Source: JBOGWP01 sp050693875
Lineage (GTDB): Bacteria; Actinomycetota; CADDZG01; JAHWKV01; JBOGWP01
Assembly: GCA_050693875.1 (NCBI GenBank)
Contig: JBOGWP010000037.1
Coordinates: forward strand, 1-7,933
DNA: 7,933 bases
Direction of reading: 5' to 3'
The notes under the pieces are model-generated. The model worked only from the letters and a program-made list of their open reading frames with translations. It was not told where the DNA came from and ran no database searches. Within the stretch, counting starts at the first letter, position 1; each line of letters starts with the position of its first letter. The position numbers were made by a program, and so were the translations under genes. Positions 1 to 6,325 of the stretch are shown here, piece after piece.

Positions 1-1
1 C

Positions 2-175
2 TTCGAGGAGTGGGGCCGGTTCCTGCCCGAGCACACCACCGCCGTCAGCCTGCTCGACCGCCTCATGCACCACAGCATCGTCGTCGTCACCCAGGGAGAG
101 TCGTATCGCATGCGGGAGTCCAAGGCCAGGCGGGACAAGAGTCCAGCCACTCTGAAGGAGGTGATCGCAAGCTAG
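2..175 (+). CDS. istB: IstB-like helper ATPase, C-terminal fragment
   Basis: Only the last 57 residues and the stop codon are in the window. The reading frame enters at base 2 and ends at TAG 173-175. The segment contains LLDRLMHHSIVVVTQGESYR followed by a basic tail, which matches the C-terminal end of IS21-family IstB proteins (typically a leucine/aspartate/arginine 'LLDRLLHH' block and a 'GESYRLR' strand). IstB is an AAA+ ATPase that works with the IstA transposase in target selection and transposition. The Walker A and B motifs would be upstream of the window and cannot be judged, so I cannot say whether the full gene is intact. The terminal repeats of the element directly downstream support the assignment. 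Confidence 0.8.
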   Translation, partial: FEEWGRFLPEHTTAVSLLDRLMHHSIVVVTQGESYRMRESKARRDKSPATLKEVIAS

Positions 176-201
176 GAAATCAGCCCTCAGAAGCTCGAGA
201 G

Positions 202-246
202 GTGGGGACTTTTAGTTGGCCACCAGTGGGGACCCGAACTTGGCCA
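202..246 (+). repeat. IS21 terminal direct repeats, 24-bp period
   Basis: Two imperfect copies of a 24-bp unit lie between the istB stop and the element tip. Each copy has GTGGGGAC followed, 6 bp later, by TTGGCCA (202-222 and 226-246). Repeated sites of this kind near IS21-family ends are thought to be transposase binding sites. The assignment rests on the spacing and on the adjacent istB gene. Confidence 0.65.
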
Positions 247-252
247 TTGACA

Positions 253-271
253 GGGGAGCGAAGCGACCCGC
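253..271. repeat. 19-bp dispersed element, copy 1 (abuts the IS21 tip)
   Basis: GGGGAGCGAAGCGACCCGC here recurs as GGGGAGAGAAGCGACCCGC at 546-564, one mismatch in 19. Weaker similarity continues after both copies (CAG versus TAG, then a shared TGCCGAGG). This copy begins at the base right after the inferred IS21 end, so the IS may have inserted next to or into such an element. Confidence 0.6.
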
Positions 272-274
272 CAG

Positions 275-353
275 CCCAGCTCGAGGTGCCGAGGTTGGTG
301 CGAATGAGTCAAGTTTGGGACGAGACCGACCCGGGGCTGCACCTCAAGCTGGG
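275..353. repeat. Imperfect inverted repeat, 15-bp arms
   Basis: CCCAGCTCGAGGTGC at 275-289 is the reverse complement, with one mismatch, of GCACCTCAAGCTGGG at 339-353. The arms are separated by 49 bp, so a compact RNA hairpin is unlikely. A protein-binding site or a remnant of a small mobile repeat is possible. I do not recognise it. Confidence 0.5.
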
Positions 354-362
354 CCCGGAGGC

Positions 363-519
363 GCCGAACGGAGTGAGGCCCTGCCGGCATATGAGGACTG
401 CCGGCGAAGCCTCGGCTCGCCGAGCGGGGCGAGGCGGGCCGACATTGAGGACCGCGGCCGGAGGCTCGGCGAGCCGAGCGGGGCGAGGCGGGCCGACATT
501 GAGGACCGCGGCCGGAGGC
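363..519. repeat. GC-rich tandem repeat, ~54-bp period, about three copies
   Basis: A 47-bp block that begins GCCGAGCGGGGCGAGGCGGG and contains GACATTGAGGACCGCGGCCG occurs identically at 419-465 and 473-519, an offset of 54 bp. A diverged copy precedes it at about 363-417: GCCGAACGGAGTGAGG, then GGCATATGAGGACTGCCGGC, then CTCGGCT, aligns along the whole unit with substitutions and one or two indels. The two identical copies point to a recent duplication and the first copy to an older one. The 54-bp period is a multiple of three, so reading frames persist through it, but I see no sign that it is translated. Confidence 0.8.
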
Positions 520-545
520 CGCCCCTTGCCTTTCCAGCCTGTGCC

Positions 546-564
546 GGGGAGAGAAGCGACCCGC
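546..564. repeat. 19-bp dispersed element, copy 2
   Basis: This is the second copy of the element at 253-271, with one mismatch (C to A at base 7). The two copies bracket the inverted repeat and the ~54-bp tandem repeats, suggesting that the block between them belongs to a larger repeated cassette. Confidence 0.6.
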
Positions 565-598
565 TAGAAACTGCCGAGGGACGAAACCGGCGAGAATC

Positions 599-628
599 CT
601 GCCTGCGTGGACCGGCACGAATTAGGCT
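599..628 (+). promoter_or_regulatory. Possible dnaE promoter
   Basis: TAGGCT at 623-628 is a good housekeeping-sigma -10 match for Actinomycetota. CTGCCT at 599-604 is a weak -35 at 18-bp spacing. Transcription would begin near 635, inside the leader hairpin, giving a leader of about 70 nt before the proposed start. The same -10 hexamer occurs in the candidate promoter at 7017-7022. The weak -35 keeps confidence low. Confidence 0.35.
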
Positions 629-659
629 GTCTCCTACACCTACGCAGGTAGGAGGAGAC
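629..659 (+). promoter_or_regulatory. Leader hairpin upstream of dnaE with alternative pairings
   Basis: GTCTCCT (629-635) can pair with AGGAGAC (653-659), with an inner ACCT/AGGT stem (638-641 with 646-649). Alternative registers are CTCCTAC (631-637) with GTAGGAG (648-654), and CCTAC (639-643) with GTAGG (648-652). The 3' arm contains AGGAGGAG, a strong Shine-Dalgarno-like sequence with no start codon within normal distance. No T-run follows, so this is not a classical terminator. Its role, if any, is unknown. Confidence 0.4.
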
Positions 660-688
660 GCCGCCCTCTTCCCCGGCGGCCTAGGTCG

Positions 689-695
689 AGGGAGG
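689..695 (+). promoter_or_regulatory. Ribosome binding site that decides the dnaE start
   Basis: AGGGAGG lies 7 nt before the CTG codon at 703, an ideal distance. It is 28 nt from the GTG at 724, too far to serve it. An in-frame stop (TAG 682-684) rules out any start further upstream. The only in-frame codons between that stop and GTG 724 that can plausibly initiate reduce to CTG 703. Confidence 0.6.
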
Positions 696-702
696 TTGGC
701 CC

Positions 703-3700
703 CTGAGCGACGCGCGCTCGTTTGTGCATCTGCATAGCCACTCCGAGTACTCGATGCTCGACGGGGCGAGCCGGATCCCGGAGATGTTCCGCCGGGCGAG
801 CGAGCTCGAGATGCCGGCGCTGGCGATCACCGACCACGGCGTGATGTACGGCGCAATCCCCTTCTACCTCGAAGGCAAGGCGACGGGCGTCAAGCCCATC
901 GTCGGCATGGAGGGCTACGTCGCGCCCCGGAGCCGCTACGATCGGCCCGCCCCACGCGAGGACGCCTACTACCACCTCACGATGCTCTCGGCGAGCCGCG
1001 CCGGCTACGAGAACCTGATGCGGCTGTCGTCGCTCGGGTTCCTCGAGGGCTACGACTCTCGCTCTCGCCGGCCCCGCCTCGACAAGGAGCTCCTCGCCAA
1101 GTTCTCCGAGGGCATCGTGGTGCTGTCGGGATGCCTGTCGGGCGAGGTGGCCCGGCTGGCCTGCGCCGGGAAGGTCGACGACGCCGCTCAGGTCGCCGCC
1201 GAATACCGGGAGATCTTCGGCGATCGCTACTTCTTGGAGATTCAGGATCACGGGATCCCGCAGCAGGCCCACCTCAACGGGCAGCTGGCCGAGATCGGCA
1301 CGCGCCTCGGCATCCCCCTGATCGCGACGAACGACTCGCACTACACCCACAAGGAGGACGCCTCGGCGCACGACATCCTCCTGTGCATCCAAACCGGCAA
1401 GGAGCTCACCGACACCGGGCGCCTTCGCTTCGACACCGAGGAGTTCTACCTCAAGACGCGTTCCGAGATGCTCGCCGCGCTTGTCGGGTTCGAGGAGGCC
1501 ATCGACAACTCGCTGATGGTGGCGGAGCTGTGCGAGCTCGACATCGAGCTGCATCGGATGCTTCTGCCGCACTTCGAGGTCCCCGAGGGCGAGACGCTCG
1601 AGTCGTACCTCCGGTCACTCACCGGCGAGGGTGTCCGCCGCCGCTATGGGACGCCCTCGCCGGAGGTCGCCGAGCGCGCGTCCTACGAGCTCGGGGTCAT
1701 CGAGAAGATGGGGTTTGCCGGGTACTTCCTCATCGTCGCCGACTTCGTGGGGTGGGCGAAGCGCAACGGCATCCGGGTCGGGCCCGGGCGGGGGTCGGTC
1801 GGCGGCTCGCTGGTCGCCTACGCGCTCGGCATCACCGAGCTGGACCCGATCCGATGGAACCTCGGCTTCGAGCGCTTCCTCAATCCCGGGCGCAAGCAGA
1901 TGCCGGACATCGACATCGACTTCGACGAGCGTCGCCGCGGCGAGGTGATCCGCTACGTGAGCGAGCGCTACGGCGAGGATCGCGTCGCTCAGATCATCAC
2001 CTTCTCGACCATCAAGGCCAAGGCGGCGATCCGCGATGCCGCCCGGGTGCTCGGGCTTCCCTACTCGATCGGCGACCGCCTGGCGAAGATGTACCCGCCG
2101 CTGGTCCTCGGCAAGGAGGCGCCGTTCGCGGCCTGCTTCGACAAGAGCGTCGAGTGGCCGTCGAACAGCGGGCGCAACGACGCTTTCGGCGCCGCCGCCG
2201 AGCTGCGCCGCACCTACGAGGAGGACGAGATCTCCCGGAAGGTGATCGACACCGCTCGCAAGCTCGAGGGGCTGCGACGCCAGCACTCGATCCACGCCGC
2301 CGGGGTCGTGATCGGCCGGGAGCCGCTCGTGCATCACGTCCCTCTGCAGCGCACCGATGTCGACGGCGAGGTCGTGACGCAGTACGAGATGCAAGCGGTC
2401 GAGAAGATCGGCCTGCTGAAGATGGACTTCCTCGGCCTGCGCAACCTCACGGTCATCGAGGACGCGCTCCGCCACATCCGGGCCAACCGCGGGGTGCAGG
2501 TCGACATCGACCAGGTGGCACTCGACGATCCGAAGGCGTTTGCCCTGCTCCAGCAGGGGAGCTCGGGGGGCATCTTCCAGATGGAGTCACCGGGGATGAC
2601 CCGATTGCTGCGCTCGCTCCGCCCCGACCGCTTCCCAGAGATCGCCGCCCTCATCGCCCTGTACCGCCCAGGTCCGATGGAGGAGATCGGCCGCTACGTG
2701 AAGGGCAAGCACGAGCCGGCCTCGATCCGGTACCTCCACGCGCTGCTCGAGCGCGTCCTCGAGGAGACCAACGGCGTGATCGTCTACCAGGAGCAGGTCA
2801 CGGAGATCCTGCGGGTCGCGGCGGGCTTCGCCCCGGAGCAAGCCGAGACCGTCCGGTATGCGATTGCGAAGAAGAAGAGCGACGTCCTGGTCCGGGCGAA
2901 GAGCCGGTTCGACGACGGATGCCGGGCGTCCGGCCTCACGCCGCAGGAGACCGAGGCGCTGTGGGAGCTCATCCGCCCCTTCGCCGGGTACTCCTTCAAC
3001 CGCGCCCACGCCAACGGGTATGCGCTCATCGCCTACCAGACCGCGTGGCTGAAGGCGCACTATCCGGTGGATTACCTCGCGGCGCTTCTGACGTCGGTCA
3101 AGAGCAACGCCGACAAGATGCCGGTCTATCTCGCCGAGTGCCGCTCTCTCGGCATCACGGTGCTCCCGCCGGATGTGAACCAGTCGGACCTCGACTTCAC
3201 GCCTCGGGGGGAGGAGATCCTGTTCGGGCTGTCCGCAATCCGCAACGTCGGTGAGCGGGTGGCCGAGAGCATCATCTCCGCACGCGCCTCCAGGGGCCCC
3301 TTCGCCTCGTTCCACGACTTCCTCCGCCGCGTCGAGGCCGGCGTGCTGAACAAGAAGGTCGTCGAGTCGCTGGCGAAGGCGGGAGCCTTCGACTCGCTGT
3401 CGATCGAGCGATCGGCGCTGCTCGCCCCCGACCCGAAGACCGGGGGGTTCGCGCTCTCCGAGCAGGCGATGCGCCTCATCGAGGCCGTCCTCGCCGAGCG
3501 CCGGGCGGAGGAGGCGGGGCAGTTCTCGCTGTTCGCGGGTGTTCGGGTGGAGACCCGCGAAGCTCCCGTCCTCGAGGTCCGGCTCCAGGCCCTCGAGATC
3601 GGGCGCACCGAGCTGCTCGCGGCCGAGAAGGAGATGCTGGGCTTCTACGTGTCCGACCACCCGCTGTCGGGCGTGGCGACCGCGCTGCGATACCAGTCGG

Positions 3701-4227
3701 AGTGCGAGATCCCCGATCTCGCCGAGTGCTCCGACGGCTCGGTGAAGACCGTCGGCGGCATCCTCACCCGCGTCGAGCGCAAGCTCACCAAGAAGGGCGA
3801 GCTGATGCTGCTCGCGACGCTGGAGGACATGAAGGGGTCGGTCGAGCTCCTGCTGTTTCCCCAGACCGTCCGCGAGACGCCGGCCGACCATCTGCAGGTC
3901 GACCGCATCGTGCTCGTGAAGGCGCGCATCGATCTGCGGGACGAGGCGCCGAAGCTCGTGGTGCTGTCGGTGGCGGCGCCGGACCTTTCCGGCGCGGCGA
4001 CGCCGCTCCAGATCCGGATGCCGGTCGCTGCTTGCACCCCCGACCGGATCGAGGAGCTGAAAGGGGTTCTGTCGTCACACCCCGGTTCCTCGCCCGTGCT
4101 GCTCCACCTGGGGAGCCCCAGGAAGACCACCGTGCTGCGCCTCGGCGGGAGCTTCTCGGTCGAGCTGCGTAACGGGCTGTTCGCCGAGCTCCGAACGGTG
4201 CTGGGGGCCCAGGCGATCGTCGAATAG
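703..4227 (+). CDS. dnaE: DNA polymerase III alpha subunit (DnaE1 type), probable CTG start
   Basis: This is the catalytic subunit of the chromosomal replicase, 1174 residues from CTG 703, a normal length for actinobacterial DnaE1. The N-terminal PHP domain (about 1-280) starts SFVHLHSHSEYSMLDGA. It keeps all nine expected metal ligands: H11, H13, D20, H45, E70, H91, C144, D211 and H213. In mycobacteria this domain is the proofreading exonuclease. The polymerase core has GPGRGSVGGS, then MPDIDIDF with D402 and D404, and KMDFLGLRNL with D575, the three catalytic aspartates. A helix-hairpin-helix follows near 842-860 (GLSAIRNVGE). The internal clamp-binding motif QFSLF is at 940-944, and an OB fold lies at about 1016-1095. 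The start at 703 rests on the ribosome binding site and on SDARSFVHLH matching the usual family N-terminus. GTG 724 would remove the first strand residues. The intact PHP site and clamp motif favour DnaE1 over DnaE2. The frame is clean despite two G6 runs. Confidence 0.95.
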   Translation: MSDARSFVHLHSHSEYSMLDGASRIPEMFRRASELEMPALAITDHGVMYGAIPFYLEGKATGVKPIVGMEGYVAPRSRYDRPAPREDAYYHLTMLSASRAGYENLMRLSSLGFLEGYDSRSRRPRLDKELLAKFSEGIVVLSGCLSGEVARLACAGKVDDAAQVAAEYREIFGDRYFLEIQDHGIPQQAHLNGQLAEIGTRLGIPLIATNDSHYTHKEDASAHDILLCIQTGKELTDTGRLRFDTEEFYLKTRSEMLAALVGFEEAIDNSLMVAELCELDIELHRMLLPHFEVPEGETLESYLRSLTGEGVRRRYGTPSPEVAERASYELGVIEKMGFAGYFLIVADFVGWAKRNGIRVGPGRGSVGGSLVAYALGITELDPIRWNLGFERFLNPGRKQMPDIDIDFDERRRGEVIRYVSERYGEDRVAQIITFSTIKAKAAIRDAARVLGLPYSIGDRLAKMYPPLVLGKEAPFAACFDKSVEWPSNSGRNDAFGAAAELRRTYEEDEISRKVIDTARKLEGLRRQHSIHAAGVVIGREPLVHHVPLQRTDVDGEVVTQYEMQAVEKIGLLKMDFLGLRNLTVIEDALRHIRANRGVQVDIDQVALDDPKAFALLQQGSSGGIFQMESPGMTRLLRSLRPDRFPEIAALIALYRPGPMEEIGRYVKGKHEPASIRYLHALLERVLEETNGVIVYQEQVTEILRVAAGFAPEQAETVRYAIAKKKSDVLVRAKSRFDDGCRASGLTPQETEALWELIRPFAGYSFNRAHANGYALIAYQTAWLKAHYPVDYLAALLTSVKSNADKMPVYLAECRSLGITVLPPDVNQSDLDFTPRGEEILFGLSAIRNVGERVAESIISARASRGPFASFHDFLRRVEAGVLNKKVVESLAKAGAFDSLSIERSALLAPDPKTGGFALSEQAMRLIEAVLAERRAEEAGQFSLFAGVRVETREAPVLEVRLQALEIGRTELLAAEKEMLGFYVSDHPLSGVATALRYQSECEIPDLAECSDGSVKTVGGILTRVERKLTKKGELMLLATLEDMKGSVELLLFPQTVRETPADHLQVDRIVLVKARIDLRDEAPKLVVLSVAAPDLSGAATPLQIRMPVAACTPDRIEELKGVLSSHPGSSPVLLHLGSPRKTTVLRLGGSFSVELRNGLFAELRTVLGAQAIVE

Positions 4228-4260
4228 AGGGTTCGTTGGCCCGGAGGACCCGCCTGCTGG

Positions 4261-4290
4261 GGTGGAGGCGACAGGAGCCTCGTCGGCACC
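4261..4290 (+). terminator. Possible dnaE terminator hairpin
   Basis: GAGGC (4265-4269) and GCCTC (4277-4281) form a stem around a 7-nt loop. It is extended by GGTG (4261-4264) pairing with CACC (4287-4290) across a 5-nt bulge. It lies 33 bp after the dnaE stop, between convergent genes. No T-run follows, as is common in GC-rich actinobacteria, so the function is inferred from position. Confidence 0.35.
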
Positions 4291-4315
4291 GTCTATCTAA
4301 CCTCTAAGGCAACCT

Positions 4316-4333
4316 GCGGCTCGGGCTAGCCGC
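4316..4333 (-). terminator. Possible terminator hairpin at the YihY/BrkB gene end
   Basis: GCGGCT (4316-4321) and AGCCGC (4328-4333) form a perfect 6-bp stem with a 6-nt loop. The stem overlaps the stop codon (4326-4328) of the minus-strand gene. There is no U-tract on the minus strand. It could end the minus-strand operon, but the stem is short. Confidence 0.3.
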
Positions 4334-5402
4334 CCCTGCGCTGGTCGAACCATGCCCGGCTCGGATCCGCCGACCGGTTCGGTCGAGCGGCCTGGGCCTC
4401 GGCAGGCTGCCGCACGGGTTCCATCCGGGCCGGCTCCGGTCGGTTCTGCTCCGGCATGTCGCGCCCCCGGGCCTCCCGCCGCTCGCGCATGGCGGCCTGG
4501 CGTTCCAGCTCGGCATTGATCTGGCCGCCGACCAGCACCGCAAGCGCCGAGACGAACAGCCACAGCATCAGCACGACGACCCCCGCAAGGGCACCGTACG
4601 TCTTCGCGTACGAGGCGAAGCGGACGTACAGCGAGAAGCCCAGTGAGGCCAGGATCCACAGAAGCGCCGCCAGCAGGCCTCCGGGGCTGATCCATCTCCA
4701 CGTCGGCGACTCCCGGTTCGGGGCGAGGAAGTAGAAGACCGCGAACAGCACGACGAGCGCGAGCACCGCCACCGCGAAGCGGATCGCAATCCAGACGGGG
4801 ATCACGATCCCTCCGAAGGGGAGGGCGTCGCGCAGCACCCGCCCGATCGGCCCGCCGAGCACGAGCAGCACCGACGCCATGCCTCCGAGGACGGCGGAGG
4901 CGATGAGCAGCCCGAGGGCCACGAGGCGCTTGGCGACGAATTTGCGGGAGCGCTCGGCAGGGACGTCGTACACTACGTCGAGTCCGTCCTGGAGGGCCAC
5001 CGTCGCAGACGAGGCGCTCCAGAGGGCGATGGCAAGACCGACGAACGCCGCCGCGACCGAGGCACCTCTGCCACCCTTCACGGCGCTGTCGATGGCACTG
5101 GTGAGCACCGTCGTCGCCCCTCCCGGCATGATGCTCCCGATCGACTTCCGCATGGTGTCGAGGGCCTCGGGACCCGCGCTGATTAGGCCGAGGAACCCGA
5201 CCGCCGCGATGATGGCCGGAAAGATGGCGAGGAACCAGTAATGGGCCATCGCCGCCGCAGCCATCGCGAGGCGGTCCTGCTTGATCTCCTTGACCACCCG
5301 CTTGGCCGTCTCGCGCCAGTCCGGCGTGTCCAGCTCGATGGGGGAGTCGATGCCGCCTTCGCCGGTTTGGGAGGGGATCGTCGTGCTGGATGCGGATCTC
5401 AT
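4326..5402 (-). CDS. YihY/BrkB-family inner membrane protein
   Basis: A 358-residue integral membrane protein. Six hydrophobic segments fall at about residues 46-75, 113-135, 160-185, 198-227, 239-261 and 272-293. The family signature is clear near the end: SYAKTYGALAGVVVLMLWLF followed by VGGQINAELE. The N-terminal ~45 residues and the last ~55 (Arg/Pro/Glu-rich) are predicted to be cytoplasmic and poorly conserved. The family (YihY, once called BrkB or 'ribonuclease BN') has no settled biochemical function; proposed roles are in envelope integrity or transport. The ATG start at 5402 has GAGGAG (5411-5416) 8 nt upstream. It follows the preceding minus-strand gene by 28 bp, so it is very likely co-transcribed with it. 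The frame is intact, unlike its two upstream partners. Family assignment is firm; function is not. Confidence 0.92.
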   Translation of the reverse strand: MRSASSTTIPSQTGEGGIDSPIELDTPDWRETAKRVVKEIKQDRLAMAAAAMAHYWFLAIFPAIIAAVGFLGLISAGPEALDTMRKSIGSIMPGGATTVLTSAIDSAVKGGRGASVAAAFVGLAIALWSASSATVALQDGLDVVYDVPAERSRKFVAKRLVALGLLIASAVLGGMASVLLVLGGPIGRVLRDALPFGGIVIPVWIAIRFAVAVLALVVLFAVFYFLAPNRESPTWRWISPGGLLAALLWILASLGFSLYVRFASYAKTYGALAGVVVLMLWLFVSALAVLVGGQINAELERQAAMRERREARGRDMPEQNRPEPARMEPVRQPAEAQAARPNRSADPSRAWFDQRRGG

Positions 5403-5430
5403 CTGCTGGTCTCCTCAGCCCCCCGCCAGC

Positions 5431-6325
5431 CTAGCGCGGGCTGGAGCGGCTGCGGGACGAGGAGCGGCTCCCGGAGGAGGAGGAGCCGCTGCGAGCCGAC
5501 GGGGTTCCGCTGCGAGAGCCGCTCGTGCCCGACCGGCTCCGCGTGCCGGGGGTGCCGCTCTTGGCCCGAGCGGCGGCGGAGCCCGTGGAGCCTGATGCCC
5601 GCTCGGACCCCGACGAAGGCCGGGCCGACGACGACGAGCGCTTGGTTCCCGAGGTGGGCGCTTGGCGGTCCGAGCCGCCGACGAGGCCGTCCGGCTTGCG
5701 GCCCGGCCTCGGGACTTGGCGGTCGAGCGGGTGCCGCGTGCCGCCTGCCTGCTCCGGGCGATCGTCTCCTCCTTCGCCTTGTCCTTGACCGTCTGCTTCA
5801 CCGAGCCGGTCAGTTGCTCGGCGACAGGACCGATGTTCTTTGCGCTGCGCACGACCTCATGGGTCGCGGCCCTGCCTCGGTGATGGCGTCCTGGCCGGTC
5901 GCCTTCACCTTCTCGGCGGCCTGCTCGAGGATCTCGCTCTCCTTGCGGCCGGTCGGGACCAGGAGTCCAGCGGCAAAGCCCGCGGCCAGGGAACCGGCTG
6001 CGAGCAGGAACGTGGTTCTCCCGCATGAAGTCCGCAGCCCGCCGTCCCGTCCGGCGCACCTGCTCCGCGTCCGGCATCGCCTCGCCGAGGCGGCCCTTGG
6101 CGTCGGCAACCTTCGTCGACATCGTGCCCCTCGCATCGCTCATCTTGGAGCTCACCACCTCTCGTGCTCGTGGGACCGGTTCGGCCACACGCTCCCGCGT
6201 GCGGTCGAGCGACTCATGGGCTCGCCCCGCCACGTCGGTGCGCTCGCCGATCTCCTCGGCGGCGTCGCCGATCGGCGCCCGGTGGCCCCCATCTCCTCAC
6301 GGATCTCCCAGTTCTCTCGTGCCAT
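5431..6325 (-). pseudogene. Frameshifted gene for a one-helix membrane protein with Ser/Arg-rich tail
   Basis: It starts at ATG 6325 (MARENWEIREEMGA), with GGGGAGGTGG ending 5 nt upstream, and stops at TAG 5431-5433. Four breaks interrupt the frame: near 6278-6290 (one G lost on the coding strand), 6013-6018 (two C lost; repair restores RENPTFLLAAGSL), 5870-5872 (one G lost) and 5658-5664 (one G lost). Restoring these five bases gives a continuous frame of 299 residues. That product has a charged amphipathic N-terminal half, one transmembrane helix (TFLLAAGSLAAGFAAGLLVP), and a helical segment (EILEQAAEKVKATGQDAITE). It ends in roughly 100 residues rich in Ser, Arg, Gly and Thr, closing SRSSSRSRSSPR. 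It resembles the YtxH/DUF3618-like membrane-anchored proteins of Actinomycetota, whose function is unknown. The breaks could be real decay or sequence errors. It sits 28 bp before the YihY/BrkB gene. Confidence 0.7.

Larger units (their letters stand above)
1..252 (+). mobile_element. Right end of an IS21-family insertion sequence (truncated by window edge)
   Basis: The sequence shows the 3' part of an istB-like gene, then 77 bp of non-coding DNA ending in TGGCCATTGACA at 241-252. IS21-family elements typically end in TGACA (TGTCA at the other end) and carry short repeated transposase-binding sites inside the tip. Both are visible here. GTGGGGAC occurs at 202-209 and 226-233, and TTGGCCA at 216-222 and 240-246, so the repeats have an exact 24-bp period. 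The element's left end and the istA transposase gene lie outside the window, so a target duplication cannot be tested and the exact last base (252) is inferred from the TGACA tip. Confidence 0.75.
253..702. other. 450-bp stretch without a credible gene; repeat-rich DNA between IS21 end and dnaE
   Basis: Open frames cross this stretch on both strands, but none has a convincing ribosome binding site or family-like product. The translations are Arg/Gly/Pro/Ala-rich and merely follow the repeats, as expected in GC-rich DNA with few stop codons. The stretch holds a 19-bp element near each end of the repeat zone, an imperfect inverted repeat (275-289 with 339-353), the ~54-bp tandem repeats (363-519), a possible promoter, a hairpin (629-659), and the ribosome binding site of dnaE. 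Only the last ~100 bp look like a normal upstream region. Confidence 0.6.

Noticed and set aside
419..519. Possible CRISPR-like array
   Set aside because: Only two identical copies, with a 7-bp interval, are present. There is no dyad repeat, no unique spacers of normal length and no cas gene.
724..726. GTG 724 as the dnaE start
   Set aside because: It is 28 nt from the only good ribosome binding site and removes the conserved SF residues before VHLH. CTG 703 fits better, though this remains unproven.
10..737. Open frames of 143-185 codons on both strands across the repeat block
   Set aside because: They overlap each other in several frames, lack ribosome binding sites, have Arg/Pro/Gly-rich products dictated by the repeats, and one overlaps the true istB end. 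They are what GC-rich repeats produce by chance.
2587..3891. 434-codon antisense frame within dnaE, and other long frames inside dnaE (640-1572, 1615-2475 minus; 1131-3254 plus)
   Set aside because: These are shadows of dnaE's GC-biased codons. Products are low-complexity, rich in Arg, Ala, Gly, Leu and Asp, with no family resemblance, while dnaE is clearly the coding frame.
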